Below are positions 1-12,700 of a stretch of DNA of 64,000 nucleotides, in pieces. Position numbers and translations under genes: made by a program. The notes under the pieces were generated by a model. That model ran no database searches. It was not told the DNA's origin and saw nothing but the letters and a program-made list of their open reading frames with translations. The DNA comes from Ailurus styani (lineage: Eukaryota; Chordata; Mammalia; Carnivora; Ailuridae). The first letter of the stretch is position 1. Every line of letters starts with the position of its first letter. The stretch lies in assembly GCA_002007465.1 (NCBI GenBank), contig LNAC01000769.1, forward strand, positions 1 through 64,000. Reading direction: 5' to 3'.

Positions 1-59
1 GAGATCATGACCTGAGCCGAAAGCAGAGGCTCTAACCCACTGAGCCACCCAGGCGCCCC
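1..59 (-). mobile_element. CAN-SINE, truncated by window edge
   Basis: Only the head half is present, ending gagccacccaggcgcccc (reverse complement of the tRNA-derived SINE head). Confidence 0.9.
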
Positions 60-1480
60 TGGTATTACTTTTTGAAACGGTGATGTAATTGACATGCAAA
101 GAACGGCACAAATTTAAAATGTGCAGTTTAACATATGTATGCATGTCAAATCAGAAGCACTTCAAGGTAACGAATACATCGACCCATGTCTTTATGCCCC
201 TTTGAAATCCCAAGCCCCCGCCCTCCGCCCGGATCTGTAGGTCTGCTTTCACTTGGCATTGAGACTTGTCCATGCTGTGTATATCAAGTTAATTGCTTTT
301 TTTTTTTTTATTGCTGAGCAGTATCTCATTGCATGGATGCTCATTTATTTATTTACCTGCAGATGGGTGTGTGGATTGTTTCCAGCCTTGAGCTATTACA
401 AATAAAGCTACAAGGCAAGTGCATGTATGAGTCATCATATGGACTTTTTGCTGGGTCAGTAACTAGGAATGCTAAGTACTTACTATAATGTTTTCAAAAC
501 TGCCCAGCTATTTCCCAAAGTAGTCATACCACTTTACTTTCCCTCCAGGAGAGGGTAGAGTTCCAGTTCCTCACATCCTCACCAACGCATGGTACAGTAT
601 TTTTAATTTTAGTCATTCTAACAGTTATGTGGTGGTAACTCGTGGTTTTAATTTGTATTTTCCTAGTGGCTAATTATGTTAACAGCTAGCTTCTCATTTG
701 CCTATTTGCCATCTGTAGATCCTCTTTAATGAAGTGTTTAAATATTTTGCCCACTTTTAAAATGAGTAAATGGATCTTCTTAAACTACTAGTTTAACTAC
801 TTATCTATTCTGAACGCATGTCTACTATCAGAAATGTTTTGCAAAGAATTTCTGCCATTCCATGGCCTGTTTGTTGTTGTTGTCCCCTAAACAACATGTA
901 TCAAAGAGCAGACACTTTCAATTTTGGTCACATCCAATTTTTTTTTTTTTTAAAGATTTTATTTATTTTATTTCACAGAGGGAGAGAGATCACAAGGAGG
1001 CAGAGAGGCAGGCAGAGAGAGAGAGAGGGGGAAGCAGGCTCCCCACTGAGCAGGGAGCCCGATGCGGGCCTCGATCCCAGGACCCTGAGATCATGACCTG
1101 AGCCGAAAGCAGAGGCTTTAACCCACTGAGCCACCCAGGCGCCCGGTCACATCCAATTTATCAAATTTTTCTCCTATCGGTTGTGCTCTGGGGTTGTAGC
1201 TAATCTAAATCTTTGCCTTACCCAAGGCTGAACATTTTCCCTTTTTCTTCTAGAAGTTACATAGTTGGAGGTTTTCTGTTTAGGAATATAATCCATTTTG
1301 AGTTAATTTTTGCAAATGTTGAGATACAGATCAATTTTTAATTTTGCATCTGGATGCCCAATTATTCCAGCACCATTGTTCGACTTCCACCCCTTTGTCA
1401 AAAATCAACTGTCCGTGAACATGTGGGTCTATTTCTGGACTCTGTTCTGCTCTATCTGTTCAGTGGATCTGTACAACCAG
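60..1480 (-). mobile_element. Old L1 3'-region fragment, interrupted by a SINE
   Basis: The text resembles reverse-oriented L1 ORF2/3' sequence, e.g. aatgtgcagtttaacatat near the left and ccattttgagttaatttttg and cagcaccattgttcga at 1290-1385. A CAN-SINE at 941-1144 splits it. The subfamily was not determined. Confidence 0.6.
941..1144 (-). mobile_element. CAN-SINE in L1 fragment
   Basis: Full-length SINE with T-run tail on the left and gcgccc head on the right. Target-site duplication ggtcacatccaattt at 926-940 and 1145-1159 is perfect. Confidence 0.95.
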
Positions 1481-2198
1481 CAGAAGAGATTGCTACGGCT
1501 GAGCAAAGAACAAAGGAGTTACTGAACTGGGTTCCCAGCATTCTGAAGCTTCTTGGCCTAAAAGAGTTACTGAAGAAGCACAGAGGAAGACACAGTACTG
1601 TTACATAAGTAAAAAAGAGAAATTTCAAAAAGAAGATTGAACCGTATAAAGCACTGGAAAGGGGACCTCCTCTCCCCAGGTTCCTGGCTGTCACCGAGTG
1701 AAGTACACCACAGGAGGCTGGAGGGTGGCTGGGCATGGCGGAGCACAGTATAGAGTGCCCAGGGGGACCCTGCTCTGCATTCCTCAGGGCATTCTAGTCA
1801 TACCTGGACTAGAACCTTCTGCTCGTTTTTCTGGCCTTTTCCACTCTAAGGGGATCCCTGAAGACAGACACCATACCTTGATTCAACTGTAGTGCTCAGA
1901 AAAGTGTGGGAAAGAAAACAGACACCAAAACCAGAACACTGTGGGAGGAGGAGGGGAGAGTTACCTCCCTCAGACCCTTAATCCAGTTGTGCTATAGGTG
2001 TTGTCTGCAACAAGAGCGGCTGTACACTTTGGGGTGTGAGGGAGAATTGCTGGCCCTTTCTGAGGTTCACCATGCAATTTCCTTTGCTGTGAAACTTCAA
2101 ATTCACAGATCATAGATGCCCTGTAGTTCAAATAGCATTTCACCTACTACTACTGCACTGAAAATACAAATGCACTTGATTAAAAAAAAAAAATCATA
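1481..2198. other. Intergenic sequence, nothing recognised
   Basis: I see short open frames only, with no splice pattern, no CpG island and no clear repeat. It lies downstream of the MARCHF6 poly(A) site. Confidence 0.5.
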
Positions 2199-2401
2199 GG
2201 GGCGCCTGGGCAGCTCAGTCGTTAAGCATCTGCCTTCAGCTCAGGTCATGATCCCAGGGTCCTGGGATTGAGCCCCGCGTCGGGCTCCCTGCTCCACGGG
2301 AGGCCTGCTTCTCCCACTCCCCCTGCTTGTATTCCCTCTCTCGCTCTCTCTCTCTGTGTCAAATAAATAAATAATAATCTTAAAAAAATAATAAAGAAAA
2401 G
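2199..2401 (+). mobile_element. CAN-SINE
   Basis: Head ggggcgcctgggcagctcag, TC-rich stretch, AAATAAATAAATA tail. Short target-site duplication aaatcata at 2191-2198 and 2402-2409. Confidence 0.93.
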
Positions 2402-2860
2402 AAATCATAAAGTTTTGAACCTCAAAACTAAAGGATCTGTTCACATGGGGCACATAGGAAGGAAAAAGCTTCTTGCAATTCTTTTTCTCTGAGATTTATG
2501 GTCAACTACATAAAATGGACTTGATTGGTTTTTCTCCATTCCAAGTATCCACTTAAAGAGAAAATCTGGTGAGGCTTTGGCACGTGGATCTTGTAAAGGT
2601 GAGTAAGTGGGTAGCATCTTGCCTGCAGCTGAGAAGAGGGCCTTCACTATTCCCAGTGATGATGGTCTATTAGTTCGGTGGGGGGACAAAGGGGAAGGGA
2701 TGTGTTCTATGCCCCTGTACTTTAAAACTTAGAACAGAACAGAGGGACTATAATCACATATAATTTAGTTATTTTTCTTATGTAACTATTATATTAAAAA
2801 ATACCTAGACCATCTATGTTGATTAATAATACACACTTCTGTAATTCTGCAGCAATCTTG
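2402..2860. other. Intergenic sequence just past the MARCHF6 poly(A) site
   Basis: No gene, exon or clear repeat seen. Confidence 0.5.
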
Positions 2861-2912
2861 CAACAAAGCAAAAACAAACCAAAAATCTAGGCTACATACA
2901 ACTAACATTCAC

Positions 2913-2918
2913 TTTATT
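2913..2918 (-). promoter_or_regulatory. Poly(A) signal AATAAA for MARCHF6 (distal)
   Basis: The minus strand reads TTGAATAAAGTGAATG. About 25-50 nt further on (2861-2886) is a strong T/GT-rich stretch (TTTTTGGTTTGTTTTTGC), the expected downstream element. Apart from the hexamer at the stop codon, I saw no other AATAAA on this strand between here and the stop. Cleavage would fall near 2890-2900. Confidence 0.7.
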
Positions 2919-3609
2919 CAATTTTGTTCTCTTGACTTAGAAGGCAACAAACCACCACATAAAAAAAGGAGCATTTTAGAATATATTACACATAAAATTG
3001 GTCTGGGTGTCTAAGGTGTTTGCTTTAATAGAAAAGTGATGTCCCAAATAACTAAGTGTTCTATTACCCTCTAAGACAGTCATTCCTAGGCCTTACAGCC
3101 ATTACATTTCCATTTACGGTTCTACTTTACTCTCATGACAGAACGAGGTACTCATACAAAATAGATGGGAATGAAAACAGATATACACCGTCCTAACTTT
3201 GTTGTATTCATGCCAAGCATATTGCTGGAGATCTGAATGAAACCCTTACTCAAAATGGCTGCTTTTAAAAATGGCACAGGGTAGTGAGGAGGGTGAGAAG
3301 GAAAGCGTGTCCGAGGGCTAAATTAATGAGGTACAAACAGTCCAACCGAGGGAGAGAATCTCCACACACAAGGCTTTTAATAATACTCTGGTGGTAATAT
3401 GACATTTTACTTTTGTCTCTTCTCCATGGGAACTGAGTAGGCAACATTCTAAAGGAGTCTTTTAAACATAATCATATAATTTTACAATGTATAAAACTGC
3501 TCACAGTAAGGAGAGAGTTTAAAGTACTCAATCCTGAAAGTGAGAGTAAGGAGCTGACTTGTGAAGCTGAAGAGAGTGCCAGGGTTCTCTGACTGGCGCT
3601 ACATTGTCT

Positions 3610-3657
3610 TGTGTGCACGCGCATGTGTGTGTGTGTGTGTGTGCACGCGTGTGCGCG
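3610..3657. repeat. 48-nt perfect alternating purine-pyrimidine tract ((TG)n with CG/CA ends)
   Basis: A (TG)n core is flanked by GTGCACGCGCA and GCACGCGTGTGCGCG, giving unbroken purine-pyrimidine alternation for 48 nt. Such tracts favour Z-DNA. It lies within the inferred MARCHF6 3'UTR. Confidence 0.9.
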
Positions 3658-6612
3658 GGTGGTGGTGGTGGGAACACAATACAATGGAGAAATGTCCACT
3701 GCTTCTTTGTTTTAAAAAGTCATGAATTCAACCTAAATTCAAGAGTTGCACTTTAATAATAGCATTTGCCAATACAGAAATGACATGTCTAAGGCCAAAT
3801 TATTTACGAAAAAGTTATTCTCTATTACTTGAATAAGGAAAAGAAAAAATACAGACAATAATCCACAGTAATAACAGCTATATTAGATGGTGAAATAAAA
3901 ACTGCTTTTTGTTTACATCTGGAATTGAGATGTCCAATTTCCACTGTTTCTCCAGCAAACTAACAGGGAAAAAAAATCACCTAAAACATGGAACTTTTTA
4001 AGGCTAGCTATACATGAACTTCACATTGGCATTTTTCTTCAGTTTTCACCTCAACTATTAGTATTAATAGTTTAAAAATCAAACATAATTTGCTAATAAG
4101 GAAAAAATGCACACTTTATACTATGATCATTTGATAACTGGTCACATGGAACTAACTCCCAAATATTGATTTGTCTCCAATTCATAAACAGTTAAAAATA
4201 AAGAAAAAAGGTCTTTCCTAATTAATTTCCTGGAAGACTGTTTTAGCTCAATGTAAAATGAAGCAAAACTATGCTATTATTTAAAAAAAAAAAACTACAG
4301 GAAGAAGAAGGGCAGCAATACTACCACTTTCTGAACTAGAGATTTCAAATGTTTATAAGACTGTTGGTTAATAATAAAATCCTGATGCTGCCCATGTAAA
4401 TATGCCAGCAAATGCTTTCCTTACAGAAGTATTCATCTGATCGAAAAGAGGACAGAGAACAAATGAAAACCAAGAGGAAACCCTTAAGTACAACAAGATA
4501 AAGTTATCGCCAGTGAAATGGAGAGCAACTTTTGGCCATTCATACACATTCATATACGTAAGTTTGGTGGTTTTTGGTGGTTTTTTGTTTTGTTTTTTTT
4601 TTTTTTTACAAAATATCTGATAAGATTCATTTAAAATTCTGTAGAATAACAATTTTTAATCTTTTATGGTATCTGCCTAGATCTCTTCCCAGTAAAACAG
4701 ATAAATGTGTTTCAATGACTTTTTATCAAGATCTACAAATTCTCTGAAAAATTAAAAAAGAAACTTAAATTAATATAATAAAGTTATATGCCCAATTGAT
4801 ACTATTTTCTCCCAAAGAGAACAATTTATATAGACACACACCACGACAGGTGGCATTACATTTTAAAATGCTCCTAATTTTTTAAAATAGGACTAAATTT
4901 CTAAGTAAAGGTAGGGCTAGCAAAGAACTTACTTCAAATACAAGAGAAAGGACTGCTAACAAAGTGCCAAAAAGTGTAACACTGAACCCTATGTCAAGCT
5001 TTTTTTTTTTTTTTTTTTTGATACTGATGTTTTAAAATATATTTTTAAAGTAATCACCACTTCGGGGAAAAACTGCTGAAATGTAAAACAACCAGAACAT
5101 GTTTGCTTTTTTGGTAGCTTATGCTTGGCTGACTTTAATATTTAAAAAAATCTTCAGATTAGAGCTAGATTAGATTTTAATACTACATGGAAACTCTGTA
5201 AGAGTTCCTGAAGACTTACGCTATCCATTTTCTCTGAGAACTTTTGGTTTTCACTCAAAAGCAAACACCACCCTTACAATATACCATTACCATTAAATAC
5301 ATGGATTGTGTGCCCAACTGTTCCATTTCTCTAAACTTCTTATTTGAAGCTTTGGTTATACGGGGAAACCAGATTTATAAGTGTTCAGTTTTCTGAGATT
5401 TACAAGCACATTTCCAATGACATACATTCTTCACCATGTTAAAAGGCCAACTCAAGCCAGCTTAATTCTGGACAGGTAAAATCAAGTTGGTTTTATCTGT
5501 AGTTCTATGCTGTAAACAAAAAGCTCTGGAAACTTTGGGATTTACTCAAGGAAAACGAGGAAAACTGTACTCTCTAATCCTTACCCAATGGTGCACTAAC
5601 CAGTAGGACCAGGTGTTCTAACCAGTCTTCTCTAATGCTGGTCTAAGACCACAAACCACACCTACATTTAAGAAACATCTCGGTGTGTTCTAATTCCAGT
5701 ATGATGCGTTGTTGGTGAGGTTATTTTTTAAGACTTGTGACCCTGCATGACCTCTGGCCATTGCTTCCAAAAAGGAAAAGAAGACAGCTGTGCATGGAAA
5801 AGGGGGGCCGGAGGGAACTAATGAAAATGTTCTTGTGGACTTGTTTTCTCTAAATACAGACATGCCCCTAACAAGCACAAAAACCCAACCCCTAATGCTG
5901 ATCACTGGGAATATTAAATTATCAAAATTAAAAATAATTTTCTCACCTAGCACAAGATACTATACAATATTATAAACACAGACACATGAAAAAAAATCAG
6001 GCAGTAGAAAATGTACAACAGCTTTGGTGTTATACAAAATAACTTCCAAAAACGACTGACAGTGAAGCACAGAGTTCATGTTCTCTTACCACAGATACTC
6101 CGCTGCTGATTTCTACTTGTTTCCTTTCAAGTTCTTGGTAAGGTCTGAACAGCCAAGACTGAATGTACAGTTTACTTAGTAAGAACTGCTAGGCACACCA
6201 TGATACTGCGCTCCAAGAGACGTCATGAAATCTTGGCTCTGCACTACGGCTCTGTGGCACATTTCCTGTCAAGATCACAGCAGGTCCAAAATAAAGTGAC
6301 AACTAGATTTAATAAATTAATATACATTTTGTTTAAAGATGTACAATGCACATTCTGTTTAATCCAAGGTTTCAGGGTATCCAGGAACTTCTATTTACAC
6401 ATGTACAGATCTCAGACAGCTATGATGTCAGAAGATGCAGGAAGGGCAGCAGAGCCTTGCACTGCCGCTCTCTGAATGCTGAGAACGTAAGTCAAATACA
6501 GTTAACTTAAAAACAATGCTGAGAGATCACTGGGAAAAATCTCCAAAGAGAGAAGTCCACAAAAAAGGACACGTAAAGGCAAGGGGAAGGTCAAGGTAGT
6601 TGAGACAACCAC

Positions 6613-6618
6613 TTTATT
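6613..6618 (-). promoter_or_regulatory. AATAAA hexamer overlapping the stop codon
   Basis: The end of the reading frame, GAA TAA AGT, contains a perfect AATAAA that includes the stop codon. A short GT-rich run (GTGGTTGTC) follows immediately. Whether it is ever used for cleavage is unknown. Confidence 0.35.
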
Positions 6619-6704
6619 CTTGGGACGACTGCGGAGGTGGCGGAGACGTGCCTTGTTTGCCAGATTTCCGTTCATAATTCACGAGGCGTTGGCCCACAAG
6701 GTAT
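6614..6704 (-). CDS. MARCHF6: MARCHF6 exon 26, coding part: C-terminal element and stop
   Basis: Encodes residues 881-910 and the stop TAA (6614-6616). It reads [20 protein letters not shown] then PPPPQSSQE. The conserved C-terminal element needed for substrate turnover in Doa10/MARCHF6 includes G885 and N890, both present. Acceptor tacaacctag/ATACCT. The exon continues into the 3'UTR. Confidence 0.97.
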
Positions 6705-9700
6705 CTAGGTTGTAAAAACAGGGTGGTTACACTCTTATATGATCTTACATATTTAAACATCCTTCCTAAGAGCAGCCAGTGACAGTTTTTAAATGCAAGT
6801 CAGATCACTTCCATTTAAAACCCTTCCGTGGTTAGCTAGAGAGAAGGGGACTCTAGAACACACACCTGGCAGAACGCACACAAGCAGGCACCTCACAGTG
6901 AGGTGTAAGCCAGTGGGAAACAGGAGAACAGCAAACGTGGGAAGGTCTCAGAGGCTGGGCAATGGAGCACATGCTCTGGTCTGTAGGTCAGGGGGTTACA
7001 TTTGGAGGTAAAGCAGAGTAAGCTTATTTAGGGGAATTATCTGTTACCGATATTTTATAAAACAGCTCAGTGGACAGATCTGAAGGAACAGACTAGAAAT
7101 AGGACCTTCAGAAAGCTGGGTAGGGAGGCAAGCAGACTGGAAAAGCTCTAGCTCTAGAGAAAAAGAGAAATCAAAGGGCAAAGTCTTTAAAGAGGTCAAA
7201 GGGGAGATGGCAGAGAGGTGAGCATATGCAAGGGACAGAAGGCAGGAGGCTGTGGCCCAAGAAGAGAGCGCTGCATGTTCATCACTCACATGCTGTGATG
7301 AGAGGAAGGAAAGGATAGAGGGTGCAGGTAGAGACAAAAGTGACCGTGGCTGAAATGACAAGACACCACATCCCCAGGACAACTGCAGCCGTTGTGAAGA
7401 AGCAGTGGTGTGCCTCACTAAATGGGGGGAATGGCCTGCAGCCTGACCCTCAGAGGACAGTGGGTGACCAAGCAGACAATGGCAATGAGCTCCAGGAGGC
7501 CAGGGTAACAGGTGCCCATCTGGGGTCATTCAGCACTGCAGACTCCGGAGTGCCCTGTAAGACCTTAGCCAGCGTGCAAGTGTGTGAGAGCGAAGCTAGC
7601 CCGTGACAGGGTGGCCCGGGAGCTGGGTCTTTGGGACCTAGTTTACTCATCAAAGTAAGAACAATAGTACCATGTCCCATGATCATTGTAAGAAACGGGA
7701 AACATACAAAAGCCATGGCAACAAAGGCCTGGCATGTGCTAAAGACTCAGTAATTTTCACTCTTCACCATTACTTTTTCTTTTTTAAAGATTTTATTTAT
7801 TTATCTGACAGATAGAGAGAGATCACAAGTAGGCAGAGAGGCAGGCAGAGAAAGGAGGAAGCAGGCTCCCCACCAAGCAGGGAGCCCAATGCGGGCCTCG
7901 ATCCCAGGACCTTGAGATCATGACCTTAGCCGAAGGCAGAGGCTTTAACCCACTGAACCACCCAGGCGGCCCACCATTACTTTTTCAACCTTGACTTTCA
8001 CCTACCACTTTTCTGCCAGCAAATACTACCTAATGAGATATTTTGGCGGTTTATGCCAAGTAGCTTAACACGTCACTTTTTAAAAACATTTCGCTAATCC
8101 TACTGCTTCTTCATCCATGATCCCACTGTTTAATACTTTCTGTCTTACCAATTCTTTTCCAAAAGTTAACTACTCCTTTCCACACTGTTCCCCAACCAGA
8201 TTTTTAAAATGTGACGATTTTACGTATGTTTTAAACAATGACAACTGAATAGACTCTAATATAATACACATAACTCTACCTGACACACGTGTCGTCATGC
8301 AACATACCAAGTCGCATCAAGGATGGGGTTAGCATTACGGCAATGAAAAAGCAATAAAAGGCATAGAGAGACATGGTGTAAATTAACTTGCCTGGGACCA
8401 AAAAGTAACTCAGTGGCAGAAAAAGGAGACTCTGGGCCCATCCCCCACTTTCCCTCATGCCCCAGTACCCTCTTGTGCCCCAGCTAGCCCCACGCACACC
8501 CCATGCTCCAACACTGTCAGGGACCAGGGACCAGCACCCACGACAAGGCCTCCAGGGAGCCTAAACTTCAAGTTTTCTACACAAAGGAACAAATGGGGAG
8601 AGAGGAAAGAGTACATTGGGATGCAGAAAATAACAATAAAGGCTGGGAGGGTGGTGGGAAAGGACACGGGGGCAGCCAAGCAGGGCAGGGGACGAGCGTT
8701 GAAGAAGCAAGCAGCAGAGGCCAAGGCCGTGCCTTGTTTGCCTTCTCCCTGCAGAACTCACTCATCAGCCTAAACAAGGGAAGCAACACAAACTGACATT
8801 CATCGCTGACATCCCCCCTCTGTTCTTTTCTGGTGGACAAAATTTTATACCTTGCACTGCCTAAGTGTACTTGTATTTTTACTGCCAGCAAATGCTTCGG
8901 AGAAGCCTTAACACCCTCAATTTCATTCTTAAAAATATTACTCTTTAGAATCCTCAGAGTAAATAAGGTGATCATATAATCTGCTGTCTAAACTGGGACA
9001 CTCACAAATAAACGGGGGGTTAACAGTGACATGAGACGGCACGTGTACACTGTGACTTTCCAGGCAAATCTGGATGGAGAGTTACAAACTTCTTTTCGCT
9101 GCTGGACACCATGAAAGCAGAAGAGGATCCAGCTTTCTGCCAGGACACGAAGGTCAGAGGGTGGTTATCCCCGGACGGTGTTTCCCTCAGCCACTGTCAA
9201 TCTCTCACCGAGGTCAGGTCACACTCAGCGTGTCCCCCAAACAGAGTCCCTACAATACTTCTGCAGGGGCCTCACAGCCTCCCTAAGCAATGGTCAGAGT
9301 GACCCAGGGGCCCCCGGGCTGCAGGCAGGGCTGAGGCAGGCCGAGTCCTCATGCAGGCTTCTTGTTTTTATCCACAACTATTTAATAGATTGTCAGACCA
9401 AAGCATTTGGAAACAGACTGAAAACTATTTGGAACAGGAATTAAAAAGTCTTCCTCCCCTTCCTAGTTTCTCCCAGTCTTTTCATCTCCAGAAATGACAA
9501 CTCTGTATTCCCAGCTGCTTGGCCCAACCGAGGCCTTAATAATGCTCCCTTTCACAGCCTACACCCAATCTGTTAGCGAATCCTGTTAATTCTACCTCAA
9601 AATATATCCAGAATTTGAGCACTCTTCCTAACTATGATTTGTCACATTAGAAATAAAAATTAATAAATGAGACATCTTAAGCTAGATGAATGGAAGTCTA

Positions 9701-12700
9701 GACTTACTTGTCATTTTTAATGTGTTCATAAAGGCGCTTGAACTGGCGGACCTGGAAGGACAAGATCCCCATCAATACCACAACCATCAGTAAAAATGGA
9801 TAAATTCGCCGGTGGACCAAGTTTTGCATTTCTGCAGTAACACCTGTAAAACCAAAAAAGAAAAACTCTAAGTGTATGTGGAAGGACAGTGAAGTGAAAA
9901 TATGTTCTTCTGCTAAGAAGAAAGGACTGGTGGTGCTACATTAAAACCGAAACTCGTGTGAAACGGAGCGAGGCCTGGAGCCAGGCCAGAACGCTGCAGT
10001 CACAGCAAGAGGAGCCTAGTGAACCACTCCACGGAGCAGGACAGTGCTTTCAAGGCCACGCAGGAACCAATGAGAGGATGTTCACTAAAGAGGAACAATG
10101 GGACTCATTCAAAAGAAAGGTCATTGTGGAGAGTGAATTATGGTGGTGGCTTCAAATTAGGGAAACCAGACAGGAGGCCACTGAGTTAAGGTGAGAGCCT
10201 TGGAGAAGGTGCCAGATTAGAGAATGGGTTCCAGAGGCGGGGTCAGTGGGACCCAGGGACCACTTGAGTAGGGAAGGCAGAGACTCAGGTGACACAGATG
10301 ACCTATAAGGTTTCTGACTCATGCAGACTGTTGGATGATAACACTAGTCACTGACAGAGGGAACTCAGAAGAAAAAGATTTGGAGGGGAAACTTTGTGCT
10401 TATCATTCTGAACACATGCTGTGTTTAAGGTCCTGTGAGGACTCTTCAGCAAACAATTGATAAGATAATATCTAGCTGTTTAAGTATCACTAAATACCAT
10501 CCCCTCTTTGCTTTTCCTTTTATGGTAAAGAACGTTCTGAAAATTAAATATAACAACATTTCTCCTTGATTTTACAAGTATGGGATCACAGCACTTCTAG
10601 TCAGGAGACAACCTGAAGGAAATCTGTTCCTATATTGGGGACAGTGTAAATGTTAATACTTTCTCACCTGCCTAGAGAAAAAAAAAAACTGTACCAAAGA
10701 GCTTTATGATTCTCCAAATCTTGCACTAAGTTGTCAAGTCTAAGAAAAACAGGCTTCTGAAATCAATGTTTTAGCTAGATTTATATTTACAAATTAATCA
10801 TATGGAGCCAGACAGCTTATGAGACTGGAAGTGACAATAATACAATGGTGTTCAAAAAGGTGCTCTCTCGAGCCCCCCAGCCAGCATTACCCACCTAGTA
10901 AAGGAACGACGCCGGACGCTATGACGTAAGGTACACACAGGGAAAGCAAGAGCACAGAGATCACTGGCGCTGCCAGTTTACGAATGATATAGTGAAGGTC
11001 AATGTTCCGGATGCCATTTGCATAAACCTGAAACATGATTAAGAAAATTAGAACAAGGATACAGGACAAATTCCTCCAATGAACAGAGCAATCTCTACTG
11101 AATCCAAGCCATAGGAAGTTTCATCTATTGGTTATTTTTCCCAAACTCAAGACATATTTTGAACACAGACCTAAGTATGGTGCTCACAAGTTTTTACAGA
11201 AATGCATTTACTTCCTTAGACTTTGTAGTTAACTCTGCTAAGGGATGAAATAATAAGACACTGATCTGGAATCCTAACTACGCTAGCCCTGCACCATACA
11301 ATGCCAGACATACCCAATAATGTTAGATGAAGACCACATAATCTGAAACTGCACACATATCTTGTGTAAGAGTGATCTGTATTATTACTCAAGATTGCAT
11401 TCATTTTGTCTGAAAATTAGAAAACATTATCAACAGGAAACATGTTTCTAAAAAGCCTGGATAAATGAAATCCTGACAAATCAAAGATATTTTATATAAA
11501 AATTTAATAAGAAAGAATTCTACAGTGAACTTTTTTTTTTACACTTCCCAGAATTTCTACAGTATTTTCACCATCCACCATCTTATCCAGAAAGTTCTAA
11601 TGAACAGCACTTCAGAGGGAAGAACGAATGGAAGTGGGAAAACTTTGGGAATAACAGAAAATAAAGATGGTGTGCAGAGGGGGACAAAACAGAAGAGCAC
11701 TATTCCTGTTTTCTCCCCAGCACTTGAACTTTTCCTGGCCACAGTCAGAGTACCCTTCAACTTAACCCAATACCTCAGGAATGGGCCAGAGAATTCAGAT
11801 GTGCATGACAACAAGCTTAACCCTCCAAAAGCATGCTTCCAATCCTAAGAAACCTATTTAACCCAAACGCATTTATTTTTTATTTTTTTTTTTTNCACAG
11901 AGAGAGAGATTACAAGTAGGCAGAGAGGCAGGCAGAGAGAGAGGAGAGAGGAGGAAGCAGGCTCCCCGCTGAGCAGAGAGCCCGATGCGGGCCTCGATCC
12001 CAGGACCCTGGGATCATGACCTGAGCCGAAGGCAGCGGCTTTAACCCACTGAGCCACCCAGGCGCCCGTAACCCAAACGCATTTAAATCAATGCAACAAG
12101 GCACCCCAGTGTTTCTCAATCTTTTTACTCAAACTTACACATATGTAGGAGAAAAGAAGGCATCAGAGAACAAAAAAACAAAGATCAACAATGTTTCACA
12201 GCCTCCAACTGATTAAACCCTTATTCTTCACCTCCTTTGCAAGGGCCAGAGTCTCACCTGGAGACTCCAAAGTGGAGAGATGCATGCGAACACACAGCAA
12301 CTCCCTGGCTCAGTCTACCTCCAGAAATCTCTGGTTCAGGAATTTTCTTGACAATCGTCTCGTGCCTACTGAGCTGAGAACTACTGTCTTTATTTCCTGT
12401 ACGTCAAAAGGAGGTGCTGCTAAAGAACTGTTAACACCCAATTTATTTGGCACTAACCTAAGATAAGGATAAGAGGACTGTCCATAAGTATATTTTCTAG
12501 ACAATTAAAATTTAAAGTAGTACATACCAAAATCTGTTACATTAGTCATTTTAGACAGAAATCTTCCTGAAGTGAATTATCATACTTTCCAGCCTTATTA
12601 TTAGAGTGCAGAAGCACAATGTACTTTCTTCAAGGTTATCACCACAATGATCAAGTTATCTGACAGGTCCATAATACAACTGTCTTAGGTACTATGCAGC

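Larger units (their letters stand above)
2895..6613 (-). other. MARCHF6: MARCHF6 3' untranslated region (inferred)
   Basis: About 3.7 kb downstream of the stop is AT-rich and nearly free of interspersed repeats, in sharp contrast to the introns; this is typical of a conserved mammalian 3'UTR. It contains A/T homopolymers (4281-4293, 4592-4608, 5001-5019) and a Z-DNA-like tract at 3610-3657. No convincing open frame lies in it. The left end is set by the poly(A) signal at 2913-2918. The extent is an inference; transcripts were not available. Confidence 0.65.
6705..9707 (-). other. MARCHF6 intron 25
   Basis: Holds one SINE (7780-7971) and L2-like sequence near 9450-9640. The G/A-rich part at 6793-7716 and 8276-8975 shows overlapping open frames on both strands, but without splice signals, domain similarity or codon bias; I regard them as chance. 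Confidence 0.7.

Noticed and set aside
2199..2401. Regular TC-rich and A-rich repeats across the window suggesting a CRISPR-like or satellite array
   Set aside because: They are dispersed CAN-SINE copies with separate target-site duplications, in both orientations and at irregular spacing.
1..2860. Possible first exon of ROPN1L, which follows MARCHF6 in human
   Set aside because: From memory of the human order I looked for a 5' exon or CpG island on the minus strand and found none; it probably lies beyond the left edge.
7044..7529. 161-residue open frame on the minus strand, the longest in the window
   Set aside because: It lies inside intron 25, overlaps open frames on the other strand, has a composition expected from G/A-rich sequence and shows no domain or splice support.
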